Shown in pieces: positions 19,779-28,496 of a DNA stretch of 52,927 nt. Location of the stretch: contig DAIDAY010000003.1 of NCBI GenBank assembly GCA_027310365.1, forward strand, positions 1 to 52,927, read 5' to 3'. The stretch comes from a bacterium. Its GTDB lineage: Bacteria > Patescibacteriota > Minisyncoccia > UBA6257 > GWB1-50-10. The notes under the pieces are model-generated. The model ran no database searches. It had not been told where the DNA came from and saw only the letters and a program-made list of their open reading frames with translations. The number at the start of each line of letters is the position of its first letter. The first letter of the stretch is position 1. The position numbers were made by a program, and so were the translations under genes.

Positions 19779-20378
19779 TTAAGCCGCGTCGAAGGATTCA
19801 TCCTCCGGAGCTTCGGCGACGGAGGGTTTCCCTTCCATTTGCTCGAAGCTTTCCAAAATATGTTTGTATTTTTGATACTCGGGAAGATCCTCGACGCTCC
19901 GTATTCCCAAGTGCTTCAAGAAATCAAAACTCACGGTATATTCATAAATATTTTTCTTACCCTGCTGGAGCTGCCTCCCGATAAGCCCGCGGATTAAAAG
20001 ATTTCTCAAAATGAACGTCGCGTTGACGCCGCGGATGTAATCGATGACCGATCGTGTGATGGGCCCGAGATACGCAATGATGGAAATGGTTTCGAGCGCC
20101 GCGGGTGTCAGCTCCTCCTTGAATTCGTCTTCGCCGATCCTCTTTAAAATCCAGCTGAACGTTGTCTTTGTCGCGATCTGTACCTTGCCGTCATTTTTCA
20201 AAAGCATGAACCCGGATTCTTCGCGCGCTGCGAAACTCGCGGAAAGTTCGTCAATAAGCGCCGAGCATTCTTCTTCCTTGAATTCCAACAACTTCGCGAT
20301 TCTCTTAATCTCTATCGGCTCGCCGTAGTAAAAAAGCAATGCCTCGATCGCAGCTCTTTTCTGTTTTTCCTTGTCCAT
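19779..20378 (-). CDS. scpB: Segregation and condensation protein B
   Basis: MDKEKQKRAAIEALLFYYGEPIEIKRIA, ALETISIIAYLGPITRSVIDYIRGVNA. Confidence 0.92.
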   Translation of the reverse strand: MDKEKQKRAAIEALLFYYGEPIEIKRIAKLLEFKEEECSALIDELSASFAAREESGFMLLKNDGKVQIATKTTFSWILKRIGEDEFKEELTPAALETISIIAYLGPITRSVIDYIRGVNATFILRNLLIRGLIGRQLQQGKKNIYEYTVSFDFLKHLGIRSVEDLPEYQKYKHILESFEQMEGKPSVAEAPEDESFDAA

Positions 20379-20474
20379 TTTTTCCTTAAGAAGATTGGGT
20401 GAGGTGAAAAAGTGTGGAGGACGTGGACGATCGCTCTGGAGCATACACTTTTTTGACCTACCGAATTTTCTACT

Positions 20475-21170
20475 TCATATCTTCGAAACAATCATATCGG
20501 AAAACCGGCCCTCCTGTTCAACAGTTATAAGCTGTTGCCTGATCAAATGCAAGACGGCGAGAAAAAGCACGACAACCTCTTTCTTGTTTCCACCGTGCAG
20601 TTCCTTGAATTTCACGGGGGCTTGCGTCAGACGGCTGAAAACCTCCTCGATTTTCTTCTTCAAATTGATGATTTCATTCCGCACTTTTACCACCGGCTTC
20701 AAAAATTTTTCCATCTCGCCGATGAGCTTTTTCACGGCCGACTCGAAATCACTCACTGTGACTGATTTCGGCGGATAGAAAACTTCGGCCACACCCTTCA
20801 GATATTCCCGCGTCCCCATGACTTCAGTCGGTTTCCATACATCCTTGAGATAGAGCTTCGCCTGCTTGAATTCCCGGTAGACCTTGAGGCGGAGTTCCAG
20901 ATTCTTGATATCGGCTTCCTCTTCCTCGGAAAGCTCCAGGGACGGCAGAACCGATTTCGACTTGATGAGAAGAAGCTTCGAGGCAACTGAAAGGAAATCG
21001 GCCACGAGGGAATTCCCCACTCCCTGCTTTTCTATCTTTTCCAGATAATCAAAAAAGCCGCCGGTCACTTCGGCTAAGCTTACGATCGTTACCTCCAGCT
21101 TCTGATCTTCGATGAGCTCTAAAAGCTTCTCGATCGGCCCCTGATAGTATTCAAAAGACAGTTCATACAT
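20475..21170 (-). CDS. scpA: Segregation and condensation protein A
   Basis: YQGPIEKLLELIEDQKLEV, VADFLSVASKLLLIKSKSVLP, adjacent to scpB. Confidence 0.92.
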   Translation of the reverse strand: MYELSFEYYQGPIEKLLELIEDQKLEVTIVSLAEVTGGFFDYLEKIEKQGVGNSLVADFLSVASKLLLIKSKSVLPSLELSEEEEADIKNLELRLKVYREFKQAKLYLKDVWKPTEVMGTREYLKGVAEVFYPPKSVTVSDFESAVKKLIGEMEKFLKPVVKVRNEIINLKKKIEEVFSRLTQAPVKFKELHGGNKKEVVVLFLAVLHLIRQQLITVEQEGRFSDMIVSKI

Positions 21171-21208
21171 AGGAAATGCTCTTATATGATATAATACTTC
21201 TGAAGATT

Positions 21209-21592
21209 ATGAAATTGTTTGAGAACGATTTGAGGTATCTGTCTCCTTCGTTCATCCTCCGGCTCGGTGTCGGCTTCGTTCTGGTCTATGCGGCGATCGG
21301 CTCGCTTCTTGAACCGGAAGCATGGCTCGGTTTTGTCCCCCACTGGGTGAGTACTATCATCGCGCCGGCGACTTTCCTCCTCATCTTCTCGGTATTCGAA
21401 CTTATCCTCGGCTTTGCCATTTTTTTCGAGAGATTCCTCACGACCGCCTCCCTCCTCGCCTTCTGGGTTTTGATTTTCATTCTTATCTTTTACGGCGTGA
21501 ACGATATCACCTTCCGCGATTTCGGCCTCGCCCTTGCATCCCTCGCCCTCTTCTTCATCTCTTTAAGAGAACGAGAAAACAAACCTCACTAA
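21209..21592 (+). CDS. DoxX-like small membrane protein
   Basis: MKLFENDLRYLSPSFILRLGVGFVLVYAAIGSLLEPEAWLGF, four TM segments; TATAAT at 21190. Confidence 0.65.
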   Translation: MKLFENDLRYLSPSFILRLGVGFVLVYAAIGSLLEPEAWLGFVPHWVSTIIAPATFLLIFSVFELILGFAIFFERFLTTASLLAFWVLIFILIFYGVNDITFRDFGLALASLALFFISLRERENKPH

Positions 21593-21706
21593 CCTGAAGG
21601 TGCATCAATGGACTAAAGTGCAGGCAGCCAGCGCGTCGGTGCCGAGTTTTGGCAAAGCGTACGTGGTGAAGACGGTAAAGTAAACCGCTCGTTAGCAAAG
21701 GGGCTT

Positions 21707-21857
21707 GGTTTGTTGTTGAGGAAACCATCTCGCAGGACGACTTGCCTGCGCAAGCAGGGCGGGCACGATGTCTCGCTCTGCGAGACGAGCGAGTCCGAGA
21801 GCGAGCGCAAATCTCACGCTGGGGAATTCGATAGCGTGTTTACGAGACAATAAATCG
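21707..21857 (+). repeat. Element B1
   Basis: TCTCGCAGGACGACTTGCCTGCGCAAGCAGGGCGGGCA at 21727-21764; ends GATAGCGTGTTTACGAGAC. Confidence 0.75.
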
Positions 21858-21864
21858 AGTCCGC

Positions 21865-22872
21865 CTAGCCATGGCGAACCTCGATAACATCCCCGTCTTG
21901 AACGATATAATCCTTCCCCTCCAGTTTCAGCCATCCCCTCTGCTTCGCCTGCGTCCAGCCTCCCGCCGCGATGAGTTTTTGCCAGTTCACCACTTCCGCC
22001 CGGATGAATCTGTGCTCGAAATCTGTATGGATGACGCCCGCCGACTGCGGCGCTTTCGTCCCTTTCTCGATCGTCCACGCCCGCGTTTCGTCCTCCCCGG
22101 TCGTGAAGAAACTAATGAGATTCAAAATGGAGTAGGCGGCCTTGATCAAGTTGGGAACCGCATCGGTTTCGCTCAAATCCGCGATCAAATACTCGAATCC
22201 CATCTTCCTGATTTTTTCTTTCACGTCTTCTTGCACATCCTCCGGCTTCCCGTTCAAGAGGAATATCTGCGGCTTCGCGGTCAAAAGTTGAAGCTCCCCG
22301 ATTATTTTCTCGTTCTTCAGGGAAGTGAGGAGTTCGCCCTTCCCGAGCATCTCCTTTGCTTTTTTCAAAACCTCCAGATCAATCTTCGCCTCGCCTGTCT
22401 GCCCTGAGTTCGCCGAACGGGTCTCCGTCTCAAATTTCCTCAATCTCTTCTCGATGGTATCCAAATCCTTGAAGATGAGCTCCGCTTCGATCGTATCGAT
22501 ATCGCGGACGGGGTTCACGTTTCCCTCCACATGGACAATGTCGCCGTTCTCGAAACATCGCACGATGTGCGTTATCGCCTGGACGTTCCGGATGTGCGAC
22601 AAGAATTGATTTCCCAATCCCTCACCCTTGTATGCGCCTTTCACCAACCCTGCGATGTCGTAGAATTCGACGACGGCCGGGATTTTCTTTTTCGAATGCG
22701 TGAGATCAGCGAGCTTGTCGACCCGCTCGTCCGGAACGGGAACAACCCCCACGTTGGGATCGATCGTCGCGAACGGGTAATTCGCGATGTGCACCTCCTG
22801 GCTCGTTATGATTTTGAAAAGAGTGCTCTTTCCAACATTGGGTAAGCCGACTATTCCTACTTCTAATTTCAT
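21865..22872 (-). CDS. ychF: Redox-regulated ATPase YchF (Obg family)
   Basis: VGIVGLPNVGKSTLF, YPFATIDPNVGVVPVPDERVDKL, GLVKGAYKGEGLGNQFLSHIR, C-terminal TGS-like domain. Confidence 0.95.
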   Translation of the reverse strand: MKLEVGIVGLPNVGKSTLFKIITSQEVHIANYPFATIDPNVGVVPVPDERVDKLADLTHSKKKIPAVVEFYDIAGLVKGAYKGEGLGNQFLSHIRNVQAITHIVRCFENGDIVHVEGNVNPVRDIDTIEAELIFKDLDTIEKRLRKFETETRSANSGQTGEAKIDLEVLKKAKEMLGKGELLTSLKNEKIIGELQLLTAKPQIFLLNGKPEDVQEDVKEKIRKMGFEYLIADLSETDAVPNLIKAAYSILNLISFFTTGEDETRAWTIEKGTKAPQSAGVIHTDFEHRFIRAEVVNWQKLIAAGGWTQAKQRGWLKLEGKDYIVQDGDVIEVRHG

Positions 22873-22989
22873 CCCGTTAGAAATAAGACACAGACACGAA
22901 GAGTATGCCGTATCTTCTCTCCGACCATTATCGTTAATTTTACGCTTGTGGAATTACTCCAACGGTGTCTGTGATTTCGAATGGGATTC
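22870..22989 (-). repeat. Element A2: inverted-repeat ending on ychF start codon
   Basis: CATCCCGTTAGAAATAAGACACAGACAC vs reverse complement of right arm GAATCCCATTCGAAATCACAGACAC. Confidence 0.8.
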
Positions 22990-23245
22990 ATATGTCCTTT
23001 TCAACAATTTTACCTCGTGAGGAGCAAAATGCCCAGAGTGTTCTCCCCGTGTTGGGATGAATATCCGAACGGATGCGGACGCAGACCTTAATACCTCGTA
23101 CGGTTCTCTTGAAAATGGATTTAAACTGAAGTGCGGGGTTTTCTCCCCCAGCGAAGGCAAGAAAGATCCTGCTTGGTTTTATAGGCAGGAGAGCGTTGTT
23201 CGCAAACGACCCGATATCAAACATTCCGGAACTAATATGGAATCC

Positions 23246-23358
23246 GCCTCAAAAATCAGTAGGTACTGAATTTTGAGGCGACGGAGTGAAGCTCCGCATA
23301 TTCCGCTGCGGATGACGATGAGCGATGATGGAGGCCCTCCGGGCGAGAGTCGGGGGGA
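23246..23358. repeat. Element D1 (triple hairpin) overlapping the 3' end of the NUDIX gene
   Basis: GCCTCAAAAATCAGTAGGTACTGAATTTTGAGGC + GACGGAGTGAAGCTCCGCATATTCCGCTGCGGATGACGATGAGCGATGATGGA; first ~87 nt identical to D2. Confidence 0.9.
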
Positions 23359-23761
23359 AGATATCCCTCCTCGCAAGCTCAGTAAGAATCCCCCCAAAGG
23401 CTTTCTTATGATTGGGAAAGAAATCCTTGAGTGCGAGAATTTCCCGGGGCGAGAAAACCTTCACCTTCTCCCTTTCATCACCTCTGCTTTTCAGCTTTGG
23501 AAGTAAAGGCAACTTTGCCGTAAAGAGCGTTACGACGTGGCTTCCCTTATCCTCTTCTTGAACAACTTCAAGATTGCTTTCGCGCAAGGTCACGCCTATT
23601 TCTTCCTGCACCTCTCGGAAAGCGCATGCCTCGGCGGTTTCTCCGGGCTTGCTCCTGCCGCCGGGGAATTTCCAAAAAACCGGCGCCGGTTTTTTAGGAT
23701 CCCGCACCAGGGGAATTCCCTCCGGAGCGACAATCATGACAGCGACGGCGTGATCTTTCAT
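23249..23761 (-). CDS. NUDIX hydrolase; C-terminal ~36 codons and stop encoded by repeat element D1
   Basis: NUDIX box GGRSKPGETAEACAFREVQEEIGV; start refined to MKDHAVAV. Confidence 0.85.
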   Translation of the reverse strand: MKDHAVAVMIVAPEGIPLVRDPKKPAPVFWKFPGGRSKPGETAEACAFREVQEEIGVTLRESNLEVVQEEDKGSHVVTLFTAKLPLLPKLKSRGDEREKVKVFSPREILALKDFFPNHKKAFGGILTELARRDIFPPTLARRASIIAHRHPQRNMRSFTPSPQNSVPTDF

Positions 23762-23793
23762 GTTCCCATAATAGCATATATAATACATCTATC

Positions 23794-25530
23794 ATGGCGA
23801 ATATCGAAAAAATGAGACACTCGCTGGCGCACTTGCTTGCCGCCGCCGTCTTGAAGAAATTTCCCAAAGCGAAATTGGGCATCGGGCCGGTCATCGAGAA
23901 TGGCTTTTATTACGACTTCAAGCTTCCTCGTTCCCTGACGGCCGAGGATTTGAAAGCGTTTGAGCACACGATGCGCGCGCTTGTCATGCAGAAACTTCCC
24001 TTCCGGGGAAAAAAACTGACCCCATCGAAAGCAAAGAAATTATTCAAAGATCAGCCCTTCAAACTTGATCTCATTAAGGAATTCGTCAAAGAAAAGAAAC
24101 TGTTGACCGTCTACGAAACCGGCGATGTATTTCTCGATCTCTGCCGCGGTGGGCACGTAAAAAACACCTCGGAAATAAATACCGACAGTTTTAAGTTGAC
24201 GTTGATTGCCGGTGCGTATTGGCGCGGCGACGAGAAAAATCCGCAACTTCAGAGGATTTACGGACTGGCTTTTACCACGAAAAAGGAGTTGGATGAATAC
24301 CTCGCCATGCTCGAAGAAGCGAAAAGGAGGGACCATAAAATTCTCGGCCCGGCACTGGATCTTTTCACCTTTTCCGATCTCGTGGGAGCTGGTCTCCCTC
24401 TCTGGACGCCGCGGGGAACCCTCGTCCGGAACCTCCTCGACCGTTTCGTCTGGGAACTCCGGAGAAAAGCCGGCTACGAACAGGTAGATATTCCCCATAT
24501 CACGAAGAAGGATCTCTATGAACGAAGCGGCCACTGGGAAAAATTCAAGGAAGATCTCTTTAAGATCCAAACCCGCGAAGGGCACCTCTTCGTCATGAAA
24601 CCCATGAACTGCCCGCACCATACGCAGATCTATGCCCGGAAACTTTGGAGCTACCGCGATCTTCCTCAGCGCTATGCGAATACCACGAAGGTGTACCGCG
24701 ACGAGCAAACAGGCGAACTTGCCGGGCTTTCCCGCGTTCGAGCCATCACGCAGGATGATGCGCACGTTTTCTGCCGTCTTTCCCAAATCGAGGAAGAATT
24801 TTTGAAAATCTGGGATATTATTCAGACCTTCTACGGTTCGTTCGGTTTCAAGCTCCGCATTCGTATCTCGACGCACGATCCCAAGCATCTCGAAAAATAC
24901 CTCGGCGACAAGAAAAAGTGGAAATTCGCCGAAGATATGCTTTATAAAATAGCAAAATCCAAAAACGCCGATACCTTCAATGGCGCTGGGGAAGCAGCAT
25001 TCTATGGGCCGAAACTCGACTTCATGGCGAAAGATTCTCTGGGGCGCGAGTGGCAAGTAGCAACCATCCAGCTTGACGTCAACATGCCGGAGCGGTTCGA
25101 TCTCACCTGCACCAGCGAAGAAGGCAAACCCGAACGGATCGTCATGATCCACGCGGCGATCATGGGATCCATCGAACGATTCCTTTCGGTTATCATCGAA
25201 CATTTGGCCGGCGACTTTCCGGTCTGGCTCTCGCCCATCCAAGCACGCGTGATTCCCATCTCTGACAAACATCGTTCGTATGCCGAGACGCTTCAAAAAA
25301 AATTGAAAGCGTACAATCTGAGAGTTGATGTTGCTTCAACCGGCGAAACGCTCGGCAAGAACATCAGGCAGGGCGAAATCGAGAAGATCCCGTATCTTCT
25401 CGTCGTTGGAGACAGGGAAATGGAGAGCAGCTCTGTGAACGTCCGCGAGCGGCATAAAAAAGAAACCTCGATCGTTGCGATCGAGAAATTCATAGAAAAA
25501 ATAAAAAGAGAAAACGAGGAAAAGGTTTAG
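23794..25530 (+). CDS. thrS: Threonine--tRNA ligase (no N-terminal TGS domain)
   Basis: MRHSLAHLLAAAV, LCRGGHVKNT, MNCPHHTQIY, FKL..RISTHDP, GKNIRQGEIEKIPY. Confidence 0.95.
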   Translation: MANIEKMRHSLAHLLAAAVLKKFPKAKLGIGPVIENGFYYDFKLPRSLTAEDLKAFEHTMRALVMQKLPFRGKKLTPSKAKKLFKDQPFKLDLIKEFVKEKKLLTVYETGDVFLDLCRGGHVKNTSEINTDSFKLTLIAGAYWRGDEKNPQLQRIYGLAFTTKKELDEYLAMLEEAKRRDHKILGPALDLFTFSDLVGAGLPLWTPRGTLVRNLLDRFVWELRRKAGYEQVDIPHITKKDLYERSGHWEKFKEDLFKIQTREGHLFVMKPMNCPHHTQIYARKLWSYRDLPQRYANTTKVYRDEQTGELAGLSRVRAITQDDAHVFCRLSQIEEEFLKIWDIIQTFYGSFGFKLRIRISTHDPKHLEKYLGDKKKWKFAEDMLYKIAKSKNADTFNGAGEAAFYGPKLDFMAKDSLGREWQVATIQLDVNMPERFDLTCTSEEGKPERIVMIHAAIMGSIERFLSVIIEHLAGDFPVWLSPIQARVIPISDKHRSYAETLQKKLKAYNLRVDVASTGETLGKNIRQGEIEKIPYLLVVGDREMESSSVNVRERHKKETSIVAIEKFIEKIKRENEEKV

Positions 25531-25575
25531 GTGGTACACTTTAGTATGCAGCATACCACCCATTCGGAAATCCCC

Positions 25576-25704
25576 TCAGATAAACATATTCCCCTCATCC
25601 TCGTAGCTTTTTTGAAGTTGCCACGACGATGATCTTTTCTTCCTCTTAGTCGCCATTGATATAATCATGGCTACCAAGAGAAAAATAATCAGAATCTTTT
25701 TCAT
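25576..25704 (-). CDS. Small membrane peptide MKKILIIFLLVAMIISMATKRKKRSSSWQLQKSYEDEGNMFI
   Basis: 42 codons, very good SD (GGAGGTAAA) before ATG, hydrophobic N-terminal helix; below the ORF-track length cut-off. Confidence 0.55.
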   Translation of the reverse strand: MKKILIIFLLVAMIISMATKRKKRSSSWQLQKSYEDEGNMFI

Positions 25705-25781
25705 TTTACCTCCGGTTACCTCCGTTGGTTTTTATTTTAAAGTGCAAATTCTTTAGATAGAATATACAACAACAATCATTC

Positions 25782-26642
25782 ATGCGTCAAGAAAAGAAAA
25801 AGCTTCTGGTTATTGTGGGGCCAACGGCGTCGGGAAAAAGTGCGCTCGCCGTTATGTTGGCAAAAAAACTCGGCGGCGAGATTGTCTCAGCGGATTCAAG
25901 GCAACTATACCGCGGGCTTGAAATCGGATCTAATTACCCTTCGCAGAAAGAATTGCACGCTGTCCCTCATCATCTCATAGGAATCGTAAACCCCAAGAGG
26001 ATTTTCACTGTTGCTAAATACCAGAAATTGGCGAGAAATGCCGTCGAAAAAATCTGGAAGAGAAATAAGCTCCCCATTCTCGTCGGCGGAACCGGTCTCT
26101 ACATCCAAGCCGTCGTGGACGGTTTCGTCGTGCCGGAAGTGCCGCCAAACGAGCCATTGAGAACTGAACTGGAAAAGAAGACCGCCGAAACATTAGCTGG
26201 GCTTTTGAAAAAGAAAGACAAAAAAAGGTGGCGGGGCATAGACAAGAAAAACAAACGGCGTCTCATACGGGCGATCGAAGTGGCAGAGGCCCTCGGCCGC
26301 GTCCCAAAGCTTAAATTTAATCGCCTCAAAGCAGAAATTTCCTTTATTGGTTTGCGTCCCCCGAAGGAGATGCTGGAAAAATCGGTAAGAAAAAGAGCCG
26401 GGGAAATGATGCGGAGCGGTTTCATTAATGAAACCAAGAGGCTTTTGGGAAGCGGCGTAACGGAAGAAAGGATAAAAGAATTTGGGTTCGAGTATCGGAG
26501 AGCTCTTCAATATATCCGTGGGAAAATCAAATCCAAAAAAGAACTAGTGGATCTCATCGTAAGAGACACCCTGCGGTATGCGAAAAGGCAGATAACCTGG
26601 TTCAAGCGGGATAAGCGAATCCGATGGATTCGCAATGACTAA
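25782..26642 (+). CDS. miaA: tRNA dimethylallyltransferase
   Basis: LLVIVGPTASGKSALAVMLAKKLGGEIVSADSRQLYRGLEIGS, VGGTGLYIQAVVDGF. Confidence 0.95.
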   Translation: MRQEKKKLLVIVGPTASGKSALAVMLAKKLGGEIVSADSRQLYRGLEIGSNYPSQKELHAVPHHLIGIVNPKRIFTVAKYQKLARNAVEKIWKRNKLPILVGGTGLYIQAVVDGFVVPEVPPNEPLRTELEKKTAETLAGLLKKKDKKRWRGIDKKNKRRLIRAIEVAEALGRVPKLKFNRLKAEISFIGLRPPKEMLEKSVRKRAGEMMRSGFINETKRLLGSGVTEERIKEFGFEYRRALQYIRGKIKSKKELVDLIVRDTLRYAKRQITWFKRDKRIRWIRND

Positions 26643-26701
26643 TTATTCTCATTCCTCGTTACTCTCAACATGAGAACAACAAAGTTCATGAGAAATTCTA
26701 T

Positions 26702-26729
26702 TTGACTTCTTATCTCAATTCCCTATAAT
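26702..26729 (+). promoter_or_regulatory. Sigma70-like promoter for rpmF: TTGACT-N16-TATAAT
   Basis: TTGACT 26702-26707 and TATAAT 26724-26729, 16 nt before ATG 26746. Confidence 0.7.
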
Positions 26730-26745
26730 AAAGTTAAATAAAACG

Positions 26746-26940
26746 ATGGGTGGCGTACCGGTAAAACATCATTCAAAATCAAAGGTGGGAAGAAGGCGTT
26801 CGCAACTCGCCTTGAAGAAAGTGCGGGTGATCCCTTGCCCAAAGTGCGGAGGCCCGGCGTTACCCCATCGCATCTGCTCGCAATGTGGAACCTACGTCAG
26901 GCGGGAAAAATCCAAATCTCAAGCATCCAATCCCAAATAA
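26746..26940 (+). CDS. rpmF: Ribosomal protein bL32
   Basis: MGGVPVKHHSKSKVGRRRSQLAL, CPKCGGPALPHRICSQCGTY. Confidence 0.92.
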   Translation: MGGVPVKHHSKSKVGRRRSQLALKKVRVIPCPKCGGPALPHRICSQCGTYVRREKSKSQASNPK

Positions 26941-27028
26941 GTCAATGATCGCAATGCAAAACGTTTTGGATTCTGAGCATCGGAATTTGTTTGCCATTGG
27001 GAATCTGTAATTTTGCATTCTCACCGAT

Positions 27029-27463
27029 ATGGCAACCCGCCATTTGATCAGATCCATCGTCCTTCAGTCCCTCTATGAGTGGGATTTTTACGATAAGAAA
27101 GCTGATCTCGCCCGCATTATAGAGGACAACTTGAGCGAGTTCGGCCCCGGCATCGACGAGCCGGAATTTGCCTGGCGGCTTTTGAAAGGTATTATCGACC
27201 ATCTGCCCCAGCTTGATGAACTGATTAAAACATACGCCAACGAATGGCCGCTGGATCAAATAGCCATCGTCGACCGCAATATCCTCCGCATCGGACTCTA
27301 TGAACTCATCTACGCCAACCGGGACGAAGTGCCGCCGAAGGTTGCCATCAATGAAGCGATCGAGATTGCGAAGAACTACAGCGGGCAAAATTCGCCCCGT
27401 TTCATCAACGGGGTTTTGGGGACGATCTACAAAGAATTGGAGGAAGGCAGAATCAAACCTTAA
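27029..27463 (+). CDS. nusB: Transcription antitermination factor NusB
   Basis: [66 protein letters not shown]. Confidence 0.93.
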   Translation: MATRHLIRSIVLQSLYEWDFYDKKADLARIIEDNLSEFGPGIDEPEFAWRLLKGIIDHLPQLDELIKTYANEWPLDQIAIVDRNILRIGLYELIYANRDEVPPKVAINEAIEIAKNYSGQNSPRFINGVLGTIYKELEEGRIKP

Positions 27464-28139
27464 GGATTTTTTTCACTTCCCTCCAAACACGTTCATGAAT
27501 CTCCTTAATCGTGAGGAGTTTATTGTCTCCGACACACTCAACGACAACAAAATCTCCGGGGAACATTTTTGTTATCTCGAGATATGTTCTTTCCGCGCTC
27601 TTCAAATGCGATTGATCTTCTTCATGGATATCTCTCCTTTCTCCGTGAAGGTATTTTCTCGAATGTTTCTTGCCAATCAGATCATAGGCTATTCGAGAAG
27701 GAACATGGAGCAGAATCGAAACAGTGGGTTTCGGGATGTCCATCATGATGTATTCAAAATCATAAACCCATCGCAAGTACTTTTCCCGCGCACGCCTGTC
27801 CGTTATTTTCGCTCCCTGATGCCCCATGTTGGAAGAGACATACCGGTTGGAAACAACTATGTTCCCCGCATCGATCCATTCCTTTATCTTCGGTCCGACA
27901 TCAAACCGGTCCACGGCGTAAAACACCGAGGCTTTGTACGGGCCGACATCGCGCCATCCGCCATAGCGCCCGTTCAAATATTGTTCCACAAAAAAAGCCG
28001 ATGGCTTCCCGTACTGCGGGAAGTCGAACGTCGCCGTTTTGAATTTCTCCCTCTTTAATCTTTTCAGCAAAAGTTTGAACTGTTCTCCTTTTCCCGATCC
28101 GTCGATTCCTTCAATGACGATGAATTTTCCCCTTTTCAT
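27453..28139 (-). CDS. tmk: Thymidylate kinase
   Basis: [52 protein letters not shown]. Confidence 0.92.
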   Translation of the reverse strand: MKRGKFIVIEGIDGSGKGEQFKLLLKRLKREKFKTATFDFPQYGKPSAFFVEQYLNGRYGGWRDVGPYKASVFYAVDRFDVGPKIKEWIDAGNIVVSNRYVSSNMGHQGAKITDRRAREKYLRWVYDFEYIMMDIPKPTVSILLHVPSRIAYDLIGKKHSRKYLHGERRDIHEEDQSHLKSAERTYLEITKMFPGDFVVVECVGDNKLLTIKEIHERVWREVKKILKV

Positions 28140-28388
28140 GCCTCGTAGTACAACCGCAAGCTATTTGTTGTTTGAATAATAAACCTTTGATTTCTTTTCT
28201 TTGCCACCCCCCCGCCCGGAAAGCCCCGCCGCAGTGCGACAGGAATGAACGGATGGCATCCCGAATCTCGTATTCCGCTTCCGGGAAGCTCCCGTGTAGG
28301 GGGCGGAGAGCTCTTCGCCGTACACTGTTCCATCCTCGCATACACGCCTTTGGCGACATCATTCGCAGTTGTACTACGAGGCATGAAT
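28137..28388 (-). repeat. Large palindrome flush with the tmk start codon, enclosing element E1
   Basis: CATGCCTCGTAGTACAACCGC (28137-) and GCAGTTGTACTACGAGGCATG (-28385), one mismatch in 21. Confidence 0.85.
28206..28320 (+). repeat. Element E1 within the tmk upstream palindrome
   Basis: CAGGAATGAACGGATGGCATCCCGAATCTCGTATTCCGCTTCCGGGAAGCTCCCGTGT (28240-28297). Confidence 0.85.
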
Positions 28389-28496
28389 TTTATTATACCA
28401 AAACTCTGTTCCGCATTTTCCGTTGCGAACGAAGAGGAACGAACAAAAAGCCACCCAAGCGGATGGTGGCTGATGAGCGGGAGAAAAATTTATGCT

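Noticed and set aside
24040-25296. 418-aa minus-strand ORF opposite thrS
   Set aside because: Antisense shadow of thrS.
25530-25560. GGTGGTA...TACCACC inverted repeat after thrS as an intrinsic terminator
   Set aside because: Stem of only 7 bp with a 17-nt loop and no T-tract; weak support.
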